From Alphaproteobacteria bacterium (GTDB lineage: Bacteria > Pseudomonadota > Alphaproteobacteria > Rickettsiales > UBA998): a DNA stretch of 64,000 nt. A program made the position numbers and the translations under genes. The notes below the pieces were generated by a model. The model saw only the letters and a list, made by a program, of their open reading frames with translations. It was not told the DNA's origin and ran no database searches. Below are positions 16,759 to 26,175 of this stretch, piece after piece. Within the stretch, counting starts at the first letter, position 1. Every line of letters starts with the position of its first letter. The DNA lies in the NCBI GenBank assembly GCA_004292675.1, contig RDXO01000017.1, positions 45,405-109,404 of the forward strand, written 5' to 3'.

Positions 16759-17007
16759 CTATCTCCACCAAGGGCGACCAAGATTGATTTTGCTCTCATC
16801 GGAAAGCCCACCAAGAGCTGCACCGACTCCCGCACCGACCAACATACCTGTTCCCGCTGCGCCCCCAACGGCAGCACCCGCCACGAGTCCCGTAGCAGCC
16901 CCAAGCCCCGCACCGCTAATGGCGCGATCCGCTTGCGTGTGACCGCATGAGGTGGTAATAAAGCTCATGATCCCTAGGCATAAAATAGGTTTAATAGATA
17001 ATTTCAT
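16759..17007 (-). CDS. Glycine-zipper lipoprotein
   Basis: 82 aa from ATG 17007 (AAGGTG upstream). It has a signal peptide with a lipobox ending TTSC at about residue 20, then GAGLGAATGLVAGAAVGGAAG and GAGVGAALGG, the repeated small-residue pattern of glycine-zipper outer-membrane lipoproteins such as the rickettsial 17-kDa antigen or OmpA/Slp-like spacers. It is probably anchored in the outer membrane. The next gene upstream on the same strand is the 389-aa unknown protein, 31 bp away. Confidence 0.75.
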   Translation of the reverse strand: MKLSIKPILCLGIMSFITTSCGHTQADRAISGAGLGAATGLVAGAAVGGAAGTGMLVGAGVGAALGGLSDESKINLGRPWWR

Positions 17008-17037
17008 AGAGTACACCTTAAAAGATTGTGTGTGGGA

Positions 17038-18207
17038 TCAGCCAAGTGCGATAGGAGCAGATTGTTCTTGTGCAACGCTCTCAGCCCAGTTTTGTTGCCC
17101 TGCACCGCGTGGTGTTAAGCCGCGAGCTGCCATTTTTTGTTGCCAACTCATGGTAGCACCCATTTGTAGGTTTTGCGCGATCATATCCGCTTGACGGGCT
17201 TGTTCGTTTGTGTCAAAGGTGGCATTTTGAAGTTGCTCAATTTGTCCATCTAATGCATTGAGACGTTCAACGCGCCCCGCATTTTGATCCATAACATGCT
17301 TTAATGCCAGTGCCGTACCGACAGCAGCAATAGTACCTGCGGTGACTTTGCCTGCAACGCCAACTCGTGCCTTTACATTGTCATAAAATTGCGTTCGTTG
17401 CGTGTCATTTAATGTTTCAATTTTTAGTTTTTGAAATTCTTGTGCAGCTCCCTCAGCAGCTCCTTCTGCTCCCGCCACGTTCGTTGCATCAAATGCTTTT
17501 TTGGCTTCTTTGTTGATTTTGTCTAAAACAGGATTTTCAAACAATACCTCACGTGCTGCGTTGAGACCTTTCCCAATAATATTGGTGGTTTCTTTCGCGT
17601 CCGTTTTAGCAGCTTCAAGTAATTTGGTGGATAAATCACCCATATTAGTTTCAGCAGCTTTTAGAACATCCTCTATTCTAGCTCCCGGCTTAAGATTTTG
17701 AACTGCTGGGTTGTCTAATAGTTCTTTAAGTGCTTCTTGCGTTTTAGGATTCTTATCAAGTTTTTCGACGGATTTCTTAAGTTGCTCAAGCGTCTGACCT
17801 TCGCCAAAATGCGCACCAAAAGAGTTCAAGAATTTTTCTAAAAAATTCAACTGATCAGGAGTGCGCGTTTGCACCAATTTTTCTGCTTGTGATTTAATGG
17901 CATCAGCACTAGCGAAATTGGAAATAGAATCAACAGCACGCTTCCCTATTTCATTCCCTGCATACATACCAACGCCTGCAACTGCAGCAGTCTTTACTAA
18001 GCCCATCGGCTTGTCTGCGCGAACGCGCTCCGCTTCGATGGCGTTTTGCTGTGTAGTCAAGCCCCGCGATTGTTCACGCAACCCTTCCGCAGCATAAGCA
18101 AGTTGTTGGGCTTGCATGAATTGTTGCATCGTTTCTTGATCCACGCCAGCCTGTTGTAGTTGTTCTACCATCTGTGCTTGTTGCGCTTGTTGTTGGGTGT
18201 TTTCCAT
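17038..18207 (-). CDS. Unknown helical protein, 389 aa
   Basis: Not recognised. The open frame starts at 18246, but ATG 18207 (MENTQQQAQQAQM) has GGAG about 11 nt upstream. The N-terminal 60 residues are Gln-rich and likely helical. Hydrophobic segments lie near 70-85 (GLVKTAAVAGVGMYAG) and 290-310 (GKVTAGTIAAVGTALAL). Between them are charged amphipathic helices, including LEQLKKSVEKLDKNPKTQEALKEL. No enzymatic motif is visible. The codon and amino-acid style resembles the unknown proteins at 4923 and 20165, but I see no clear alignment. It precedes the lipoprotein gene by 30 bp. Confidence 0.6.
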   Translation of the reverse strand: MENTQQQAQQAQMVEQLQQAGVDQETMQQFMQAQQLAYAAEGLREQSRGLTTQQNAIEAERVRADKPMGLVKTAAVAGVGMYAGNEIGKRAVDSISNFASADAIKSQAEKLVQTRTPDQLNFLEKFLNSFGAHFGEGQTLEQLKKSVEKLDKNPKTQEALKELLDNPAVQNLKPGARIEDVLKAAETNMGDLSTKLLEAAKTDAKETTNIIGKGLNAAREVLFENPVLDKINKEAKKAFDATNVAGAEGAAEGAAQEFQKLKIETLNDTQRTQFYDNVKARVGVAGKVTAGTIAAVGTALALKHVMDQNAGRVERLNALDGQIEQLQNATFDTNEQARQADMIAQNLQMGATMSWQQKMAARGLTPRGAGQQNWAESVAQEQSAPIALG

Positions 18208-18309
18208 AGAGGAATAGCTCCTAGCTTTTTGTTCTATCCCTTTCACTATAATCTAAAGCTGTTACAGATTCGTTACAATGCACAGGATTTTTTTAAGAAA
18301 ATGTTCTTT

Positions 18310-19920
18310 CTACTTCAAACGTTCATAGGCAGGTAGCGTCAGGAACTCCACATAATCCGCATTGAGTGTTTGTTGTTCAAGCATTTGTGCAGCAGGGATA
18401 TAAAGCCCAGCGGCATAAACATCTGATCCTACTTGTGCTTCAATCGCTTTGAGTTCTTCCGCAATAACGCGTTTGAGTAATAGCACATCAATAACGCGCC
18501 CATCTTCGAGCGTGCCTTCATGATGCACCCATTGCCATAATTGCGTGCGCGATATTTCTGCCGTGGCAGCATCTTCCATCAGGTTGAAGATCGGCACGCA
18601 GCCATTGCCCGCCATCCATGATGCCATATATTGAATGCACACATTAACATTGTTGCGTAGTCCCGCCTCGGTGATTGTGCCTTGTGGTACGCGTAGCAAA
18701 TCTTCTGCCGTCACATGCACCGCAGGGCGCGCTTTATCGACTTGATTCGGTGTAGGCATATGCTCATTAAACACTGCCATCGCGGTGGGAATGAGACCCG
18801 GATGCGCCACCCATGTACCATCATGCCCAAACGTCACTTCACGGAGTTTATCCGCACGTACCTTATCAAGTGCGGCTTGGTTAGCAGCATCATCCCCTTT
18901 AATCGGGATTTGTGGTGCCATCCCCCCCATGGCAAATGCGCCACGTTCATGGCAGGTTTGAATCAATAATTGTGCATAGGATTGTAAGAAGTGCGTTGTC
19001 ATCGTCACTTGGGCGCGATCAGGCAACATAAATTCGGAATGTTTATTGAATTTTTTGACAAAGCTAAAAATATAATCCCAACGTCCGCAATTTAAGCCAA
19101 CGGCATAATCCTTCAAATGCCACAATATCTCATGCATTTGGAAGACGGCGGAGATTGTTTCAATCAGGATGGTGGCTTTAATCGTGCCTTTTGGCAATCC
19201 GATATATTCTTCAGAGAACGCGAAGATTTTTGCCCAGAATGCCGCTTCTTCGTAATATTCCAATTTTGGCAGATAAAAGAACGGTCCTGTACCACGTTCT
19301 GCTTGATAATGGGCATTATGAAAGAAGAATAAGCCAAAATCGAGCAACGCACCCGCTAAGGGTCTGCCGTTATATATGACGTGCTTTTCAGGTAAATGCC
19401 AACCGCGTGGGCGTACAATCAAGGTTGCGATGTCGTTATTTAATGTGTAGCTTTTGCCTTCAGGGGAGTTATAACGTAATTGGTGACGTACAGCATCATA
19501 GAGCGCGCCTTGCCCTTCTACGATTTTTTCCCATGTAGGGCTTAAGGAATCCTCAAAATCCACCATAAAGACTTTTGCGCCTGAATTTAAGGCATTGATG
19601 ATCATTTTTGGTTCGGCTGGACCTGTGATTTCAACGCGACGATCCTGCAATGCGTGCGGAATGGGTGCAACGCTCCATGCTGATTCACGGATATGCGCTG
19701 TTTCGGGGCGAAAATCAAGGCTTCCTTCTGCATCGACTGCTTTTTGACGTTCCTTGCGTGTTGCCAGCAACTGATCACGTTCAGGCATAAAACGATCCGC
19801 GAGTGCTTCGATAAATGCAAGTGCCTCCTTGCTGTATATTGCAGCATAATGTTCTGCAACAGGTAAGGTCAGCGTGAGTTTTGATGAAACGTGAGCAGCA
19901 TGGGAAGAGGCAAGAGTCAT
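18310..19920 (-). CDS. aceB: Malate synthase A
   Basis: It condenses glyoxylate and acetyl-CoA to malate in the glyoxylate shunt. The 536-aa length is typical of the A form. It contains FMVDFEDSLSPTW, the substrate-binding RPRGWHLPEKHV, ILIETISAVFQMHEI, GLNCGRWDYIFS and the C-terminal Asp region NLMEDAATAEISR. ATG 19920 was chosen because AAGGA stands about 9 nt before it; the frame is open 13 codons further. Isocitrate lyase is not in the window. With phaZ nearby in the genome, it suggests growth on acetyl-CoA from stored polymer or fatty acids. Confidence 0.95.
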   Translation of the reverse strand: MTLASSHAAHVSSKLTLTLPVAEHYAAIYSKEALAFIEALADRFMPERDQLLATRKERQKAVDAEGSLDFRPETAHIRESAWSVAPIPHALQDRRVEITGPAEPKMIINALNSGAKVFMVDFEDSLSPTWEKIVEGQGALYDAVRHQLRYNSPEGKSYTLNNDIATLIVRPRGWHLPEKHVIYNGRPLAGALLDFGLFFFHNAHYQAERGTGPFFYLPKLEYYEEAAFWAKIFAFSEEYIGLPKGTIKATILIETISAVFQMHEILWHLKDYAVGLNCGRWDYIFSFVKKFNKHSEFMLPDRAQVTMTTHFLQSYAQLLIQTCHERGAFAMGGMAPQIPIKGDDAANQAALDKVRADKLREVTFGHDGTWVAHPGLIPTAMAVFNEHMPTPNQVDKARPAVHVTAEDLLRVPQGTITEAGLRNNVNVCIQYMASWMAGNGCVPIFNLMEDAATAEISRTQLWQWVHHEGTLEDGRVIDVLLLKRVIAEELKAIEAQVGSDVYAAGLYIPAAQMLEQQTLNADYVEFLTLPAYERLK

Positions 19921-20164
19921 AAAGCGTTCCTTGAATTCTGAAAATGAACAATGCGTCATCTTAACAAGAAGTGATCACAGGAGCAAGCAGGAATTACAAG
20001 ACGGGGGTGTTATTTCAATCTTTGCGTGGCACATGAGCCATGCAAAAAATGCATTGCACTATTTTTGTCGATGCGACTGTCATTTAATCTTCACATTTAT
20101 GCTGCGGTTACGCCTATCATTTTGCGCCACACAATGGTATAATGCTAACTATTCAAGGCAATGT

Positions 20165-22219
20165 ATGACACAAAATATACTGAACCAACAACGTGATTCT
20201 CTTGCGTGTACCGAAACGCCAGTAGGCAAATTGATCGCGCAAGGGCTAGAGTTCGCACTCGGTAAACATAGCGACAAGCCTGATATTGTCTATAAACATA
20301 GTGGATCACCTGCTGAAGTGCAGAAAAATAATCGCCTTGTCTATGGTGATGGGCGTGAGCTAGAGATCGCACCTTTACGCGCTCCTGATAATGAAAATCC
20401 TATCCATATGGTAAGTACTGTTCTTCCCACCACACCGGGATATTTTCGCTTGCTTAGCCCGATGTTGGGGATACGCTATTCTGTTGATGCGGTAACAAAA
20501 GTTGGATTGGATTTGTTCGCTCGTGAAAAGGGCTGTTTGGAATTTTTGTTTGCAAAGCCCATCAAAGAAAGCGTCACTCTTATAGAGAGTGTTGCCAAAG
20601 ATATGGCGAAAAACGCGAAAAATATGGGAGGTAATTTTGCAACTGTTCACGCCAATATCACTAAGGATGCTAGCTATGAGTCTCTTACCCACGCTATTGA
20701 TCCGAAAATGCTTCAAAAAGTGCAGGATGTTCTTGCGTCCTCTGGAAAATTAGGTCATTGGGAAAAGGATTTGCGATCATTGACGACGCAATATTATGCG
20801 CAATCAATGCTTCCTGATCCTGAAGCATTATCCCTGCTTCCAGATAATATAAGTGCTGGAAATTTTTTGGCTCAGTCGAAAGGAAATTTCGCACAATCGC
20901 TAAAAGATCGTAGCGATAAACTCGAATCGATGTATAATCGTACCTTTTTTGATAGCGCGCTTGGAGCATTAAGTTTTGGCGCGACATGGTATTATGCCCG
21001 TCGTGTGTATGAAGATATTCACAACACCTATGCTGAAACGGTTGCGTATGAACTCTATGATGAAAATAAGAAGGATGTCACCATAACGGCGGTGGATTTA
21101 GCGTGTTCGCAAAATAAAATGGTTAAGGAAACGTGGGATAATTTTGTTGCAAAAAATGTAGCACGCGTGGCAACGGATATTGGGTTTTTCGGGCGCGCTA
21201 TTGCGCATGGTGTTTCTGCTGTCTGTGAACAAGCCAATATTCCTGTCCATCCTCTGATTCAGTATGCGAAGAATAATGTGCCTTTTGGGGATCTTATGCT
21301 TGGGGTGAAATCCCTCATGTTGGTATCGGAAACCCAACGTACCAAGACCTCGATGCTGGATGATTTGCAAAATTTGATTGATCATAAGTTCAATCCACAG
21401 CATGGCATGGGAATCCCTATCACTGCGGGTGATCTGCTTGATATTTATCAGAAATATCAAGAAATTCATCATCCAGAACGTGTCTTAAAAGATGTCACGC
21501 ATCATGATCGAGAAGATACCACGGAGTCACGGCAAGCATACAGAATATTCTCGCGCATGGCCGATATGATGAATCAGAATTATAAATATAAGCATTTTTC
21601 TGATCCTGCACAAGACCCCATTGAATACATTAATATGCAGATATTGGCAAAGCATGAATATTTCAGCTTGCCGAAATTCTTCTTTCTATTGGGGCATGAT
21701 TTGATTGATCTAACAAAGCCTGAACGCACTATTGCATTGGCAGAAGTTGCTAACCTTTATAGTATTCAGTGCGTTAAAGAAATAGTTCGGTTGGAGCGTG
21801 ACCATCCTAATTCGCCGTTCGTGGATTTATTGGAGCATTACCCTGTGAATGTGGTGCGTACTTTGGGAAGTGATACGTCTCCTGAATTTGTTCGCATGAG
21901 TGAAGTGAATGAGCGTGTAGAACGTGGTATTATTCATACATTTTTAGATCATCCGCATAATCAGGAAATCAAGGATTTATATAATAAAATTGCGGTTCAT
22001 AATCAGCATAATGGCGCAGGAGCGCATGAAAATATCGCAGAACATATGCACCGTATACAACATTTGATGGAAAATGCCGCTATTTGCACCTCGGGGCAGA
22101 TATTGCCTGCTGAGGCGCAACCATCCTTTGGGCGTGAAACACCAGATCATCGTGTGGTGGAAGCCTCACGTGAGCCAATGCACCCCGCCATTACGCCGTC
22201 AGCGCGTTTTATACGTTGA
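20165..22219 (+). CDS. Large unknown protein, 684 aa
   Basis: Not recognised. The frame is open from 19931, but ATG 20165 has AAGG upstream and a TATAAT box about 20 bp before it. The longer N-terminus would read through promoter-like DNA. It is mostly helical and soluble, with a short hydrophobic stretch near FFDSALGALSFGATWYYARRV (about residue 260), an HPLIQYAKNNVPFGDLMLG segment and many His and charged residues. The C-terminus is probably disordered (AEAQPSFGRETPDHRVVEAS). No signal peptide and no catalytic motif I can name. Size and style are like the 698-aa protein. Confidence 0.6.
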   Translation: MTQNILNQQRDSLACTETPVGKLIAQGLEFALGKHSDKPDIVYKHSGSPAEVQKNNRLVYGDGRELEIAPLRAPDNENPIHMVSTVLPTTPGYFRLLSPMLGIRYSVDAVTKVGLDLFAREKGCLEFLFAKPIKESVTLIESVAKDMAKNAKNMGGNFATVHANITKDASYESLTHAIDPKMLQKVQDVLASSGKLGHWEKDLRSLTTQYYAQSMLPDPEALSLLPDNISAGNFLAQSKGNFAQSLKDRSDKLESMYNRTFFDSALGALSFGATWYYARRVYEDIHNTYAETVAYELYDENKKDVTITAVDLACSQNKMVKETWDNFVAKNVARVATDIGFFGRAIAHGVSAVCEQANIPVHPLIQYAKNNVPFGDLMLGVKSLMLVSETQRTKTSMLDDLQNLIDHKFNPQHGMGIPITAGDLLDIYQKYQEIHHPERVLKDVTHHDREDTTESRQAYRIFSRMADMMNQNYKYKHFSDPAQDPIEYINMQILAKHEYFSLPKFFFLLGHDLIDLTKPERTIALAEVANLYSIQCVKEIVRLERDHPNSPFVDLLEHYPVNVVRTLGSDTSPEFVRMSEVNERVERGIIHTFLDHPHNQEIKDLYNKIAVHNQHNGAGAHENIAEHMHRIQHLMENAAICTSGQILPAEAQPSFGRETPDHRVVEASREPMHPAITPSARFIR

Positions 22220-22311
22220 CTTGATGCACTTTCTTGATTAGTGTATTGCACGTTTGACTTCCCATAATGTTTGGGAGTAATGTTCTACATTGAAACTAGG
22301 AATCATACCGT

Positions 22312-23010
22312 ATGGATTATGCATTAATCGGCAGTTTTGCATCACTCACCGCCCTTGAAATTGTTCTGGGGATTGATAATGTCATATTCATTGCCTTGTT
22401 GGTAGGACATTTGCCTGAGACTCAAAAAAACAAAGCGCGCATTATTGGTTTGGTGCTGGCTCTGTTGATGCGTATTGGTATGTTGTTTGGGGTTGCATGG
22501 ATTATTGGCTTAAAAGATCCGTGGCTGCATGTGATGGGACATGGCTTTTCAGGAAAAGATTTGTTGATGCTTGCGGGGGGCTTATTCTTGCTGTATAAAG
22601 CGACTGATAGCATCCATAATGAACTCACGCAAGAACATGTTGAACATTATCAATCCTATAAAGGTGGCTTTATTGCGACAATTTTACAAATTGTGATGAT
22701 TGATATTGTATTTTCCTTTGATTCTGTGATTACAGCGGTGGGTATAACGGAGCATTTGCCTGTGATTATTGCTGCCATGACGATTGCCATGATGGTGATG
22801 CTTGCATCTTCGGGTATGATAGCAGGCTTTATCGCGAAACATCCAACCCTTAAAATGCTTGCGTTAAGTTTTGTGATGATGATTGGTATGCTGCTTGTGG
22901 CCGATAGTATGCATGTTGAAGTTCCGAAAGCCTATATTTATAGTGCGATGGCATTCTCATTGAGTGTGGAAATTCTCAATCTTGTGGTACGCAAAAAGCG
23001 TGGGAAATAA
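22312..23010 (+). CDS. TerC family integral membrane protein
   Basis: 232 aa with about seven membrane spans. It opens with LTALEIVLGIDNVIFIALLVGHLP, the TerC signature with its acidic residues in membrane helices, and has VMIDIVFSFDSVITAVG in the second half, the paired motif. TerC/Alx proteins are linked to metal (Mn) export and tellurite tolerance. The substrate here is inferred only. It has its own gap of 92 bp upstream and precedes the NDUFAF7-like gene. Confidence 0.88.
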   Translation: MDYALIGSFASLTALEIVLGIDNVIFIALLVGHLPETQKNKARIIGLVLALLMRIGMLFGVAWIIGLKDPWLHVMGHGFSGKDLLMLAGGLFLLYKATDSIHNELTQEHVEHYQSYKGGFIATILQIVMIDIVFSFDSVITAVGITEHLPVIIAAMTIAMMVMLASSGMIAGFIAKHPTLKMLALSFVMMIGMLLVADSMHVEVPKAYIYSAMAFSLSVEILNLVVRKKRGK

Positions 23011-23082
23011 ATGTAAATGCGCGATCATGCGATCGTTGTTTTATCATTGAAACTATAAAGGTTCATCTTATATACTAACATT

Positions 23083-24198
23083 ATGAGTGATCCCGTATGT
23101 ACCTTTTCTGCCCTTGAGCAAATTATCCGTGAACGTATTAAGGCGCGTGGTGCGATTACTGTTGCTGAATATATGGATATGGCATTGGGGCATGAACAAT
23201 ATGGCTATTATATGAACCGTGATCCGTTTGGGGAGCATGGGGATTTTACCACAGCACCAGAGATATGTCAGATCTTCGGGGAATTGATAGGGGCATGGTG
23301 TGCGGCGGTGTGGCAATCACTTGGCAGCAGACCCATGATGTTGATGGAATTGGGAGGGGGGCGCGGCACGTTGATGACGGATTTGTTGCGTGCTACCCGT
23401 CATGTGCATGGCTTTCATGAAGCACTCACGATTGTGATGGTGGATGCAAGCCCTTTTTTGCGTCGGTTTCAGCGCGCTGTGTTGCATGGGATGCATCCGC
23501 GTATTCGTTGGCAGGCGAATATTGAAGCACTTCCCGATCTTCCGCTTTTATGTATTGCCAATGAGTTTTTTGATGCATTGCCTATTCGGCAATATGCTAA
23601 AACACTTACAGGCTTGCGCGAGCGTTTAGTTGCCATTGATCCGCACACGAATGAACTTACTTTTGTAATGCATGATATGGGCATTAAATTGGTAAAGGGG
23701 GGAGGGCATAGCACGGAAACCGTGCATGATAGTCAGATTATAGAATCATGTCCCGCGATGCGTCATATTGCTACACATTTAGCGCATCATATGCAACGTC
23801 ATGGTGGGGCAGGATTATTCATTGATTATGGCTATCGCGGTGAGAGTCGGGGCAATACGCTACAAGCGATTAAAACGCACGGTTTTTGGCCTGTGTTAAA
23901 ATCTCCGGGGGATGCGGATATTACGGCGCATGTGGCATTTGATGATTTAGCCCATACCTTTGAGGAGGCAGGGCTTGCCTCTACCTCTATCACCACTCAA
24001 GGAGCGTTTTTGCAAAGCATTGGTGGCGTGATGCGCTTGGGGCATTTGCTTGCTGAAACGCATAAGGAAGAACAAAAAAAGCAGTTGCGTACAGGGTTTG
24101 AACGGTTGGTTAGCCCGCAATATATGGGAGAATTATTTAAGGTTTTGGGCGTGTGTTCCAATGGGCAGTTCCATCTTCCTGGATTTGCCGATAGCTAA
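23083..24198 (+). CDS. SAM-dependent methyltransferase, NDUFAF7/MidA family
   Basis: 371 aa. The family blocks are GAITVAEYMDMALGHEQYGYY, GDFTTAPEICQIFGELIGAW, the SAM site LMELGGGRGTLMTDLLR, IANEFFDALPIRQ and FIDYGY. Human NDUFAF7 dimethylates an arginine of the complex I subunit NDUFS2. Alphaproteobacteria carry close relatives, and the same window also has an NDUFAF5-like gene. A role in NADH dehydrogenase maturation is inferred from family only. Confidence 0.88.
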   Translation: MSDPVCTFSALEQIIRERIKARGAITVAEYMDMALGHEQYGYYMNRDPFGEHGDFTTAPEICQIFGELIGAWCAAVWQSLGSRPMMLMELGGGRGTLMTDLLRATRHVHGFHEALTIVMVDASPFLRRFQRAVLHGMHPRIRWQANIEALPDLPLLCIANEFFDALPIRQYAKTLTGLRERLVAIDPHTNELTFVMHDMGIKLVKGGGHSTETVHDSQIIESCPAMRHIATHLAHHMQRHGGAGLFIDYGYRGESRGNTLQAIKTHGFWPVLKSPGDADITAHVAFDDLAHTFEEAGLASTSITTQGAFLQSIGGVMRLGHLLAETHKEEQKKQLRTGFERLVSPQYMGELFKVLGVCSNGQFHLPGFADS

Positions 24199-24317
24199 AT
24201 CTTGGGTTTTTACGGAATTTTGGTGATACTCTAGGTTAGGAATGTCACAGATACGATGAAAAAGTGGTGTATTGCTATGTTTTTTAGAGAAATCGCATGG
24301 TTTTGTTAGGAAAGAAG

Positions 24318-24346
24318 TTGTGAGTGCTTAAAAATAAGCGTATAGT
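24318..24346 (+). promoter_or_regulatory. Putative promoter of the cold-shock gene
   Basis: TTGTGA at 24318-24323, a 17-bp spacer and TATAGT at 24341-24346. Transcription from here would give a 5' leader of about 105 nt before the cold-shock ATG, which fits the long regulated leaders of cspA-type genes. No canonical cold box could be assigned. Confidence 0.5.
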
Positions 24347-24456
24347 CTTACGTGAGTGTATGCACTATTATGTACGTGTGGTGGGTGCGCTTCCGTCAAG
24401 GGTTTTGTATAAACAATCTTTGCGGTTTTATTATTTTTTATCAAGAGAGTTTATTT

Positions 24457-24663
24457 ATGGCAGTGGGTACTGTGAAGTGGTTTAACACAGAAAAAGGTTA
24501 TGGTTTTATCATGCCTGAAGATGGTTCAAAAGATGTATTTGTGCATATTACATCCGTTGAGCGTGCAGGGATTAATCGTTTGAATGAAGGTCAGCGCGTT
24601 TCTTATGAGTTGGCTCAAAATAAAGGAAAAGAGTCAGCGGTAAATCTTCAACTGGTTGCATAA
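24457..24663 (+). CDS. Cold-shock domain protein
   Basis: 68 aa from ATG 24457 (AAGAGAG upstream): MAVGTVKWFNTEKGYGFI, then DVFVHITSVERAGI, with the RNP1 (KGYGFI) and RNP2 (VFVHI) nucleic-acid-binding motifs of CspA proteins. It binds single-stranded RNA or DNA and melts structure at low temperature or as a general RNA chaperone. The longer frame from 24352 is untranslated leader. Confidence 0.95.
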   Translation: MAVGTVKWFNTEKGYGFIMPEDGSKDVFVHITSVERAGINRLNEGQRVSYELAQNKGKESAVNLQLVA

Positions 24664-24711
24664 ACCAACCACATAACCCTTCAGCTAGGCTCTATTAGAG
24701 GTATGCTATTT

Positions 24712-24918
24712 ATGAAAAATTGCACATTAATATGTCTAGCTGTTGTGGTGTTGTGTTGTTCGCTCTCTGGGTGTGGACAACGCAAGCGTTCCGCCGATAT
24801 TCGGTCGAACTGGAATAATATCAATATCGAATCTCGCCACCGTAAGCATGATGGTATGCAACAAGATTTCGGTGAACCACATTGCCCATCGGGCTTTTCT
24901 AATAAGGGCTGGTGTTGA
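24712..24918 (+). CDS. Small lipoprotein, 68 aa
   Basis: ATG 24712 gives MKNCTLICLAVVVLCCSLSGC: a basic start, hydrophobic core and the lipobox LSGC at about residue 21. The mature part of about 48 residues is polar (Arg, Asn, His-rich) with two further Cys near the end (HCPSGFSNKGWC) that may pair. Function unknown; it lies between the cold-shock gene and the exporter operon. Confidence 0.6.
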   Translation: MKNCTLICLAVVVLCCSLSGCGQRKRSADIRSNWNNINIESRHRKHDGMQQDFGEPHCPSGFSNKGWC

Positions 24919-24981
24919 CGAATGGGGTGTGCATAGAGTAATTTATCTCAAAATTTCCTCGGTTTTTGGGGAAAACTTAAG

Positions 24982-25009
24982 TTGAGAAATTGCTATAAGG
25001 CATTATAAT
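24982..25009 (+). promoter_or_regulatory. Putative sigma70 promoter of the exporter operon
   Basis: TTGAGA at 24982-24987, 16 bp, then TATAAT at 25004-25009. The first gene of the exporter operon starts at 25034, so the leader would be about 18 nt and contains AAGGA. Confidence 0.6.
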
Positions 25010-25033
25010 ATATAACAATCCCTATAAGGAACT

Positions 25034-26173
25034 ATGCGTAAAATTGCCATTAAAATGTTATTGGGCGACTCCGCTAAATATATTGGTCTTGTGTTTGGTG
25101 TCACCTTTGCAACACTCCTTATGGCGCAGCAGGTCTCAATCTTCATTGGTTTGATGGCGCGCACAGCGGGTGCGATTTATGCGATTACAGAAAATGATAT
25201 TTGGGTAATGGATAAACGCGTGCGCTATATCGAAGAAGTTGAGCCAATGCGTGACGTGGAACTTACCAATATCCGATCCGTGGCAGGGGTGCAATGGGCT
25301 GTACCTTTTTATAAGGGGCTTTCGACGATTCGTATGCCTGATGGTGTCACGCAGCAAGTGCAGCTTATTGGGGTGGATGATGTGACGTTGGTGGGGAATT
25401 GTCCGCAAAAAATCTTAGGTGATCCGACTTCCATACGCAACCCACAAACAGCCATGATGGATCTCAACGGTTATGCTTTTACATGGCCAGGCAAGAAAGT
25501 TCAGCTTGGGAATTATATTGAGCTGAACGACAACCGACTGATTGTCAATGCTATTTGTGATGTGCATCCAACCTTTTTCACCTTCCCTATTTTATATGTT
25601 TCCTATGACACGGTGCGTGATATGATGCCACCACAGCGTAACCGTTTGCCCTTTGTTTTGGTGAAAGCGCAGGCAGGGCAGGATGTGCAGCAATTAACCA
25701 AAGCGATTGAAGCGCAAACAGGGCTGCAAGCACTCACGCGTGATGATTTTGCGTGGCGCAGCATTCATTATATTTTGGAGCGCACGGGGATTCCCATCAA
25801 TTTTGGTATTACCATTGTGTTGGGGGCGATTATCGGAGCAGCCATCACGGCGCAGACTTTTTATATATTCGTGGTGGAAAATCTCAAACAATTTGCGGCC
25901 ATGAAAGTGGTGGGTGTGACCAACATGCAATTATTCAAATTGGTGATGACGCAAGCGGCCATCGTTGGATTGATTGGCTATGGCATGGGCATTGGTTTTA
26001 CGGCATTGTTCTTTGAAGCGACGAAGAATACGCCCGCCCTCAAAGGCTTTGTCTTGCATTGGCAGGTGATGGGGGGAACATTTGTGGTGATTTCCATCAT
26101 TATTGTGTTTTCGATTCTATTTTCCTTGCGTAAAGTCTTCAGGCTTGATCCAGCCATTGTCTTTCGGGGATAG
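25034..26173 (+). CDS. ABC exporter permease, DevC/FtsX-like
   Basis: 379 aa; AAGGA precedes the ATG. One N-terminal membrane span (about 15-40, YIGLVFGVTFATLLMAQQ) is followed by a large periplasmic domain (45-255) and three C-terminal spans (about 262-370). This is the MacB/FtsX-type permease layout, and the wording of the start (MRKIAIKMLLGDSAKY) is close to DevC proteins. It works with the ATPase encoded 2 bp downstream, the membrane-fusion protein and a NodT-like outer-membrane protein. DevBCA systems export glycolipids in cyanobacteria; the substrate here is unknown. Confidence 0.88.
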   Translation: MRKIAIKMLLGDSAKYIGLVFGVTFATLLMAQQVSIFIGLMARTAGAIYAITENDIWVMDKRVRYIEEVEPMRDVELTNIRSVAGVQWAVPFYKGLSTIRMPDGVTQQVQLIGVDDVTLVGNCPQKILGDPTSIRNPQTAMMDLNGYAFTWPGKKVQLGNYIELNDNRLIVNAICDVHPTFFTFPILYVSYDTVRDMMPPQRNRLPFVLVKAQAGQDVQQLTKAIEAQTGLQALTRDDFAWRSIHYILERTGIPINFGITIVLGAIIGAAITAQTFYIFVVENLKQFAAMKVVGVTNMQLFKLVMTQAAIVGLIGYGMGIGFTALFFEATKNTPALKGFVLHWQVMGGTFVVISIIIVFSILFSLRKVFRLDPAIVFRG

Positions 26174-26175
26174 CC

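Noticed and set aside
19931..20164. 78-codon N-terminal extension of the 684-aa protein
   Set aside because: Contains the likely -10 box and Cys-rich low-quality sequence; ATG 20165 has a ribosome site.
24352..24456. N-terminal extension of the cold-shock protein
   Set aside because: Lies between the likely promoter and the canonical start; it is best read as untranslated leader.
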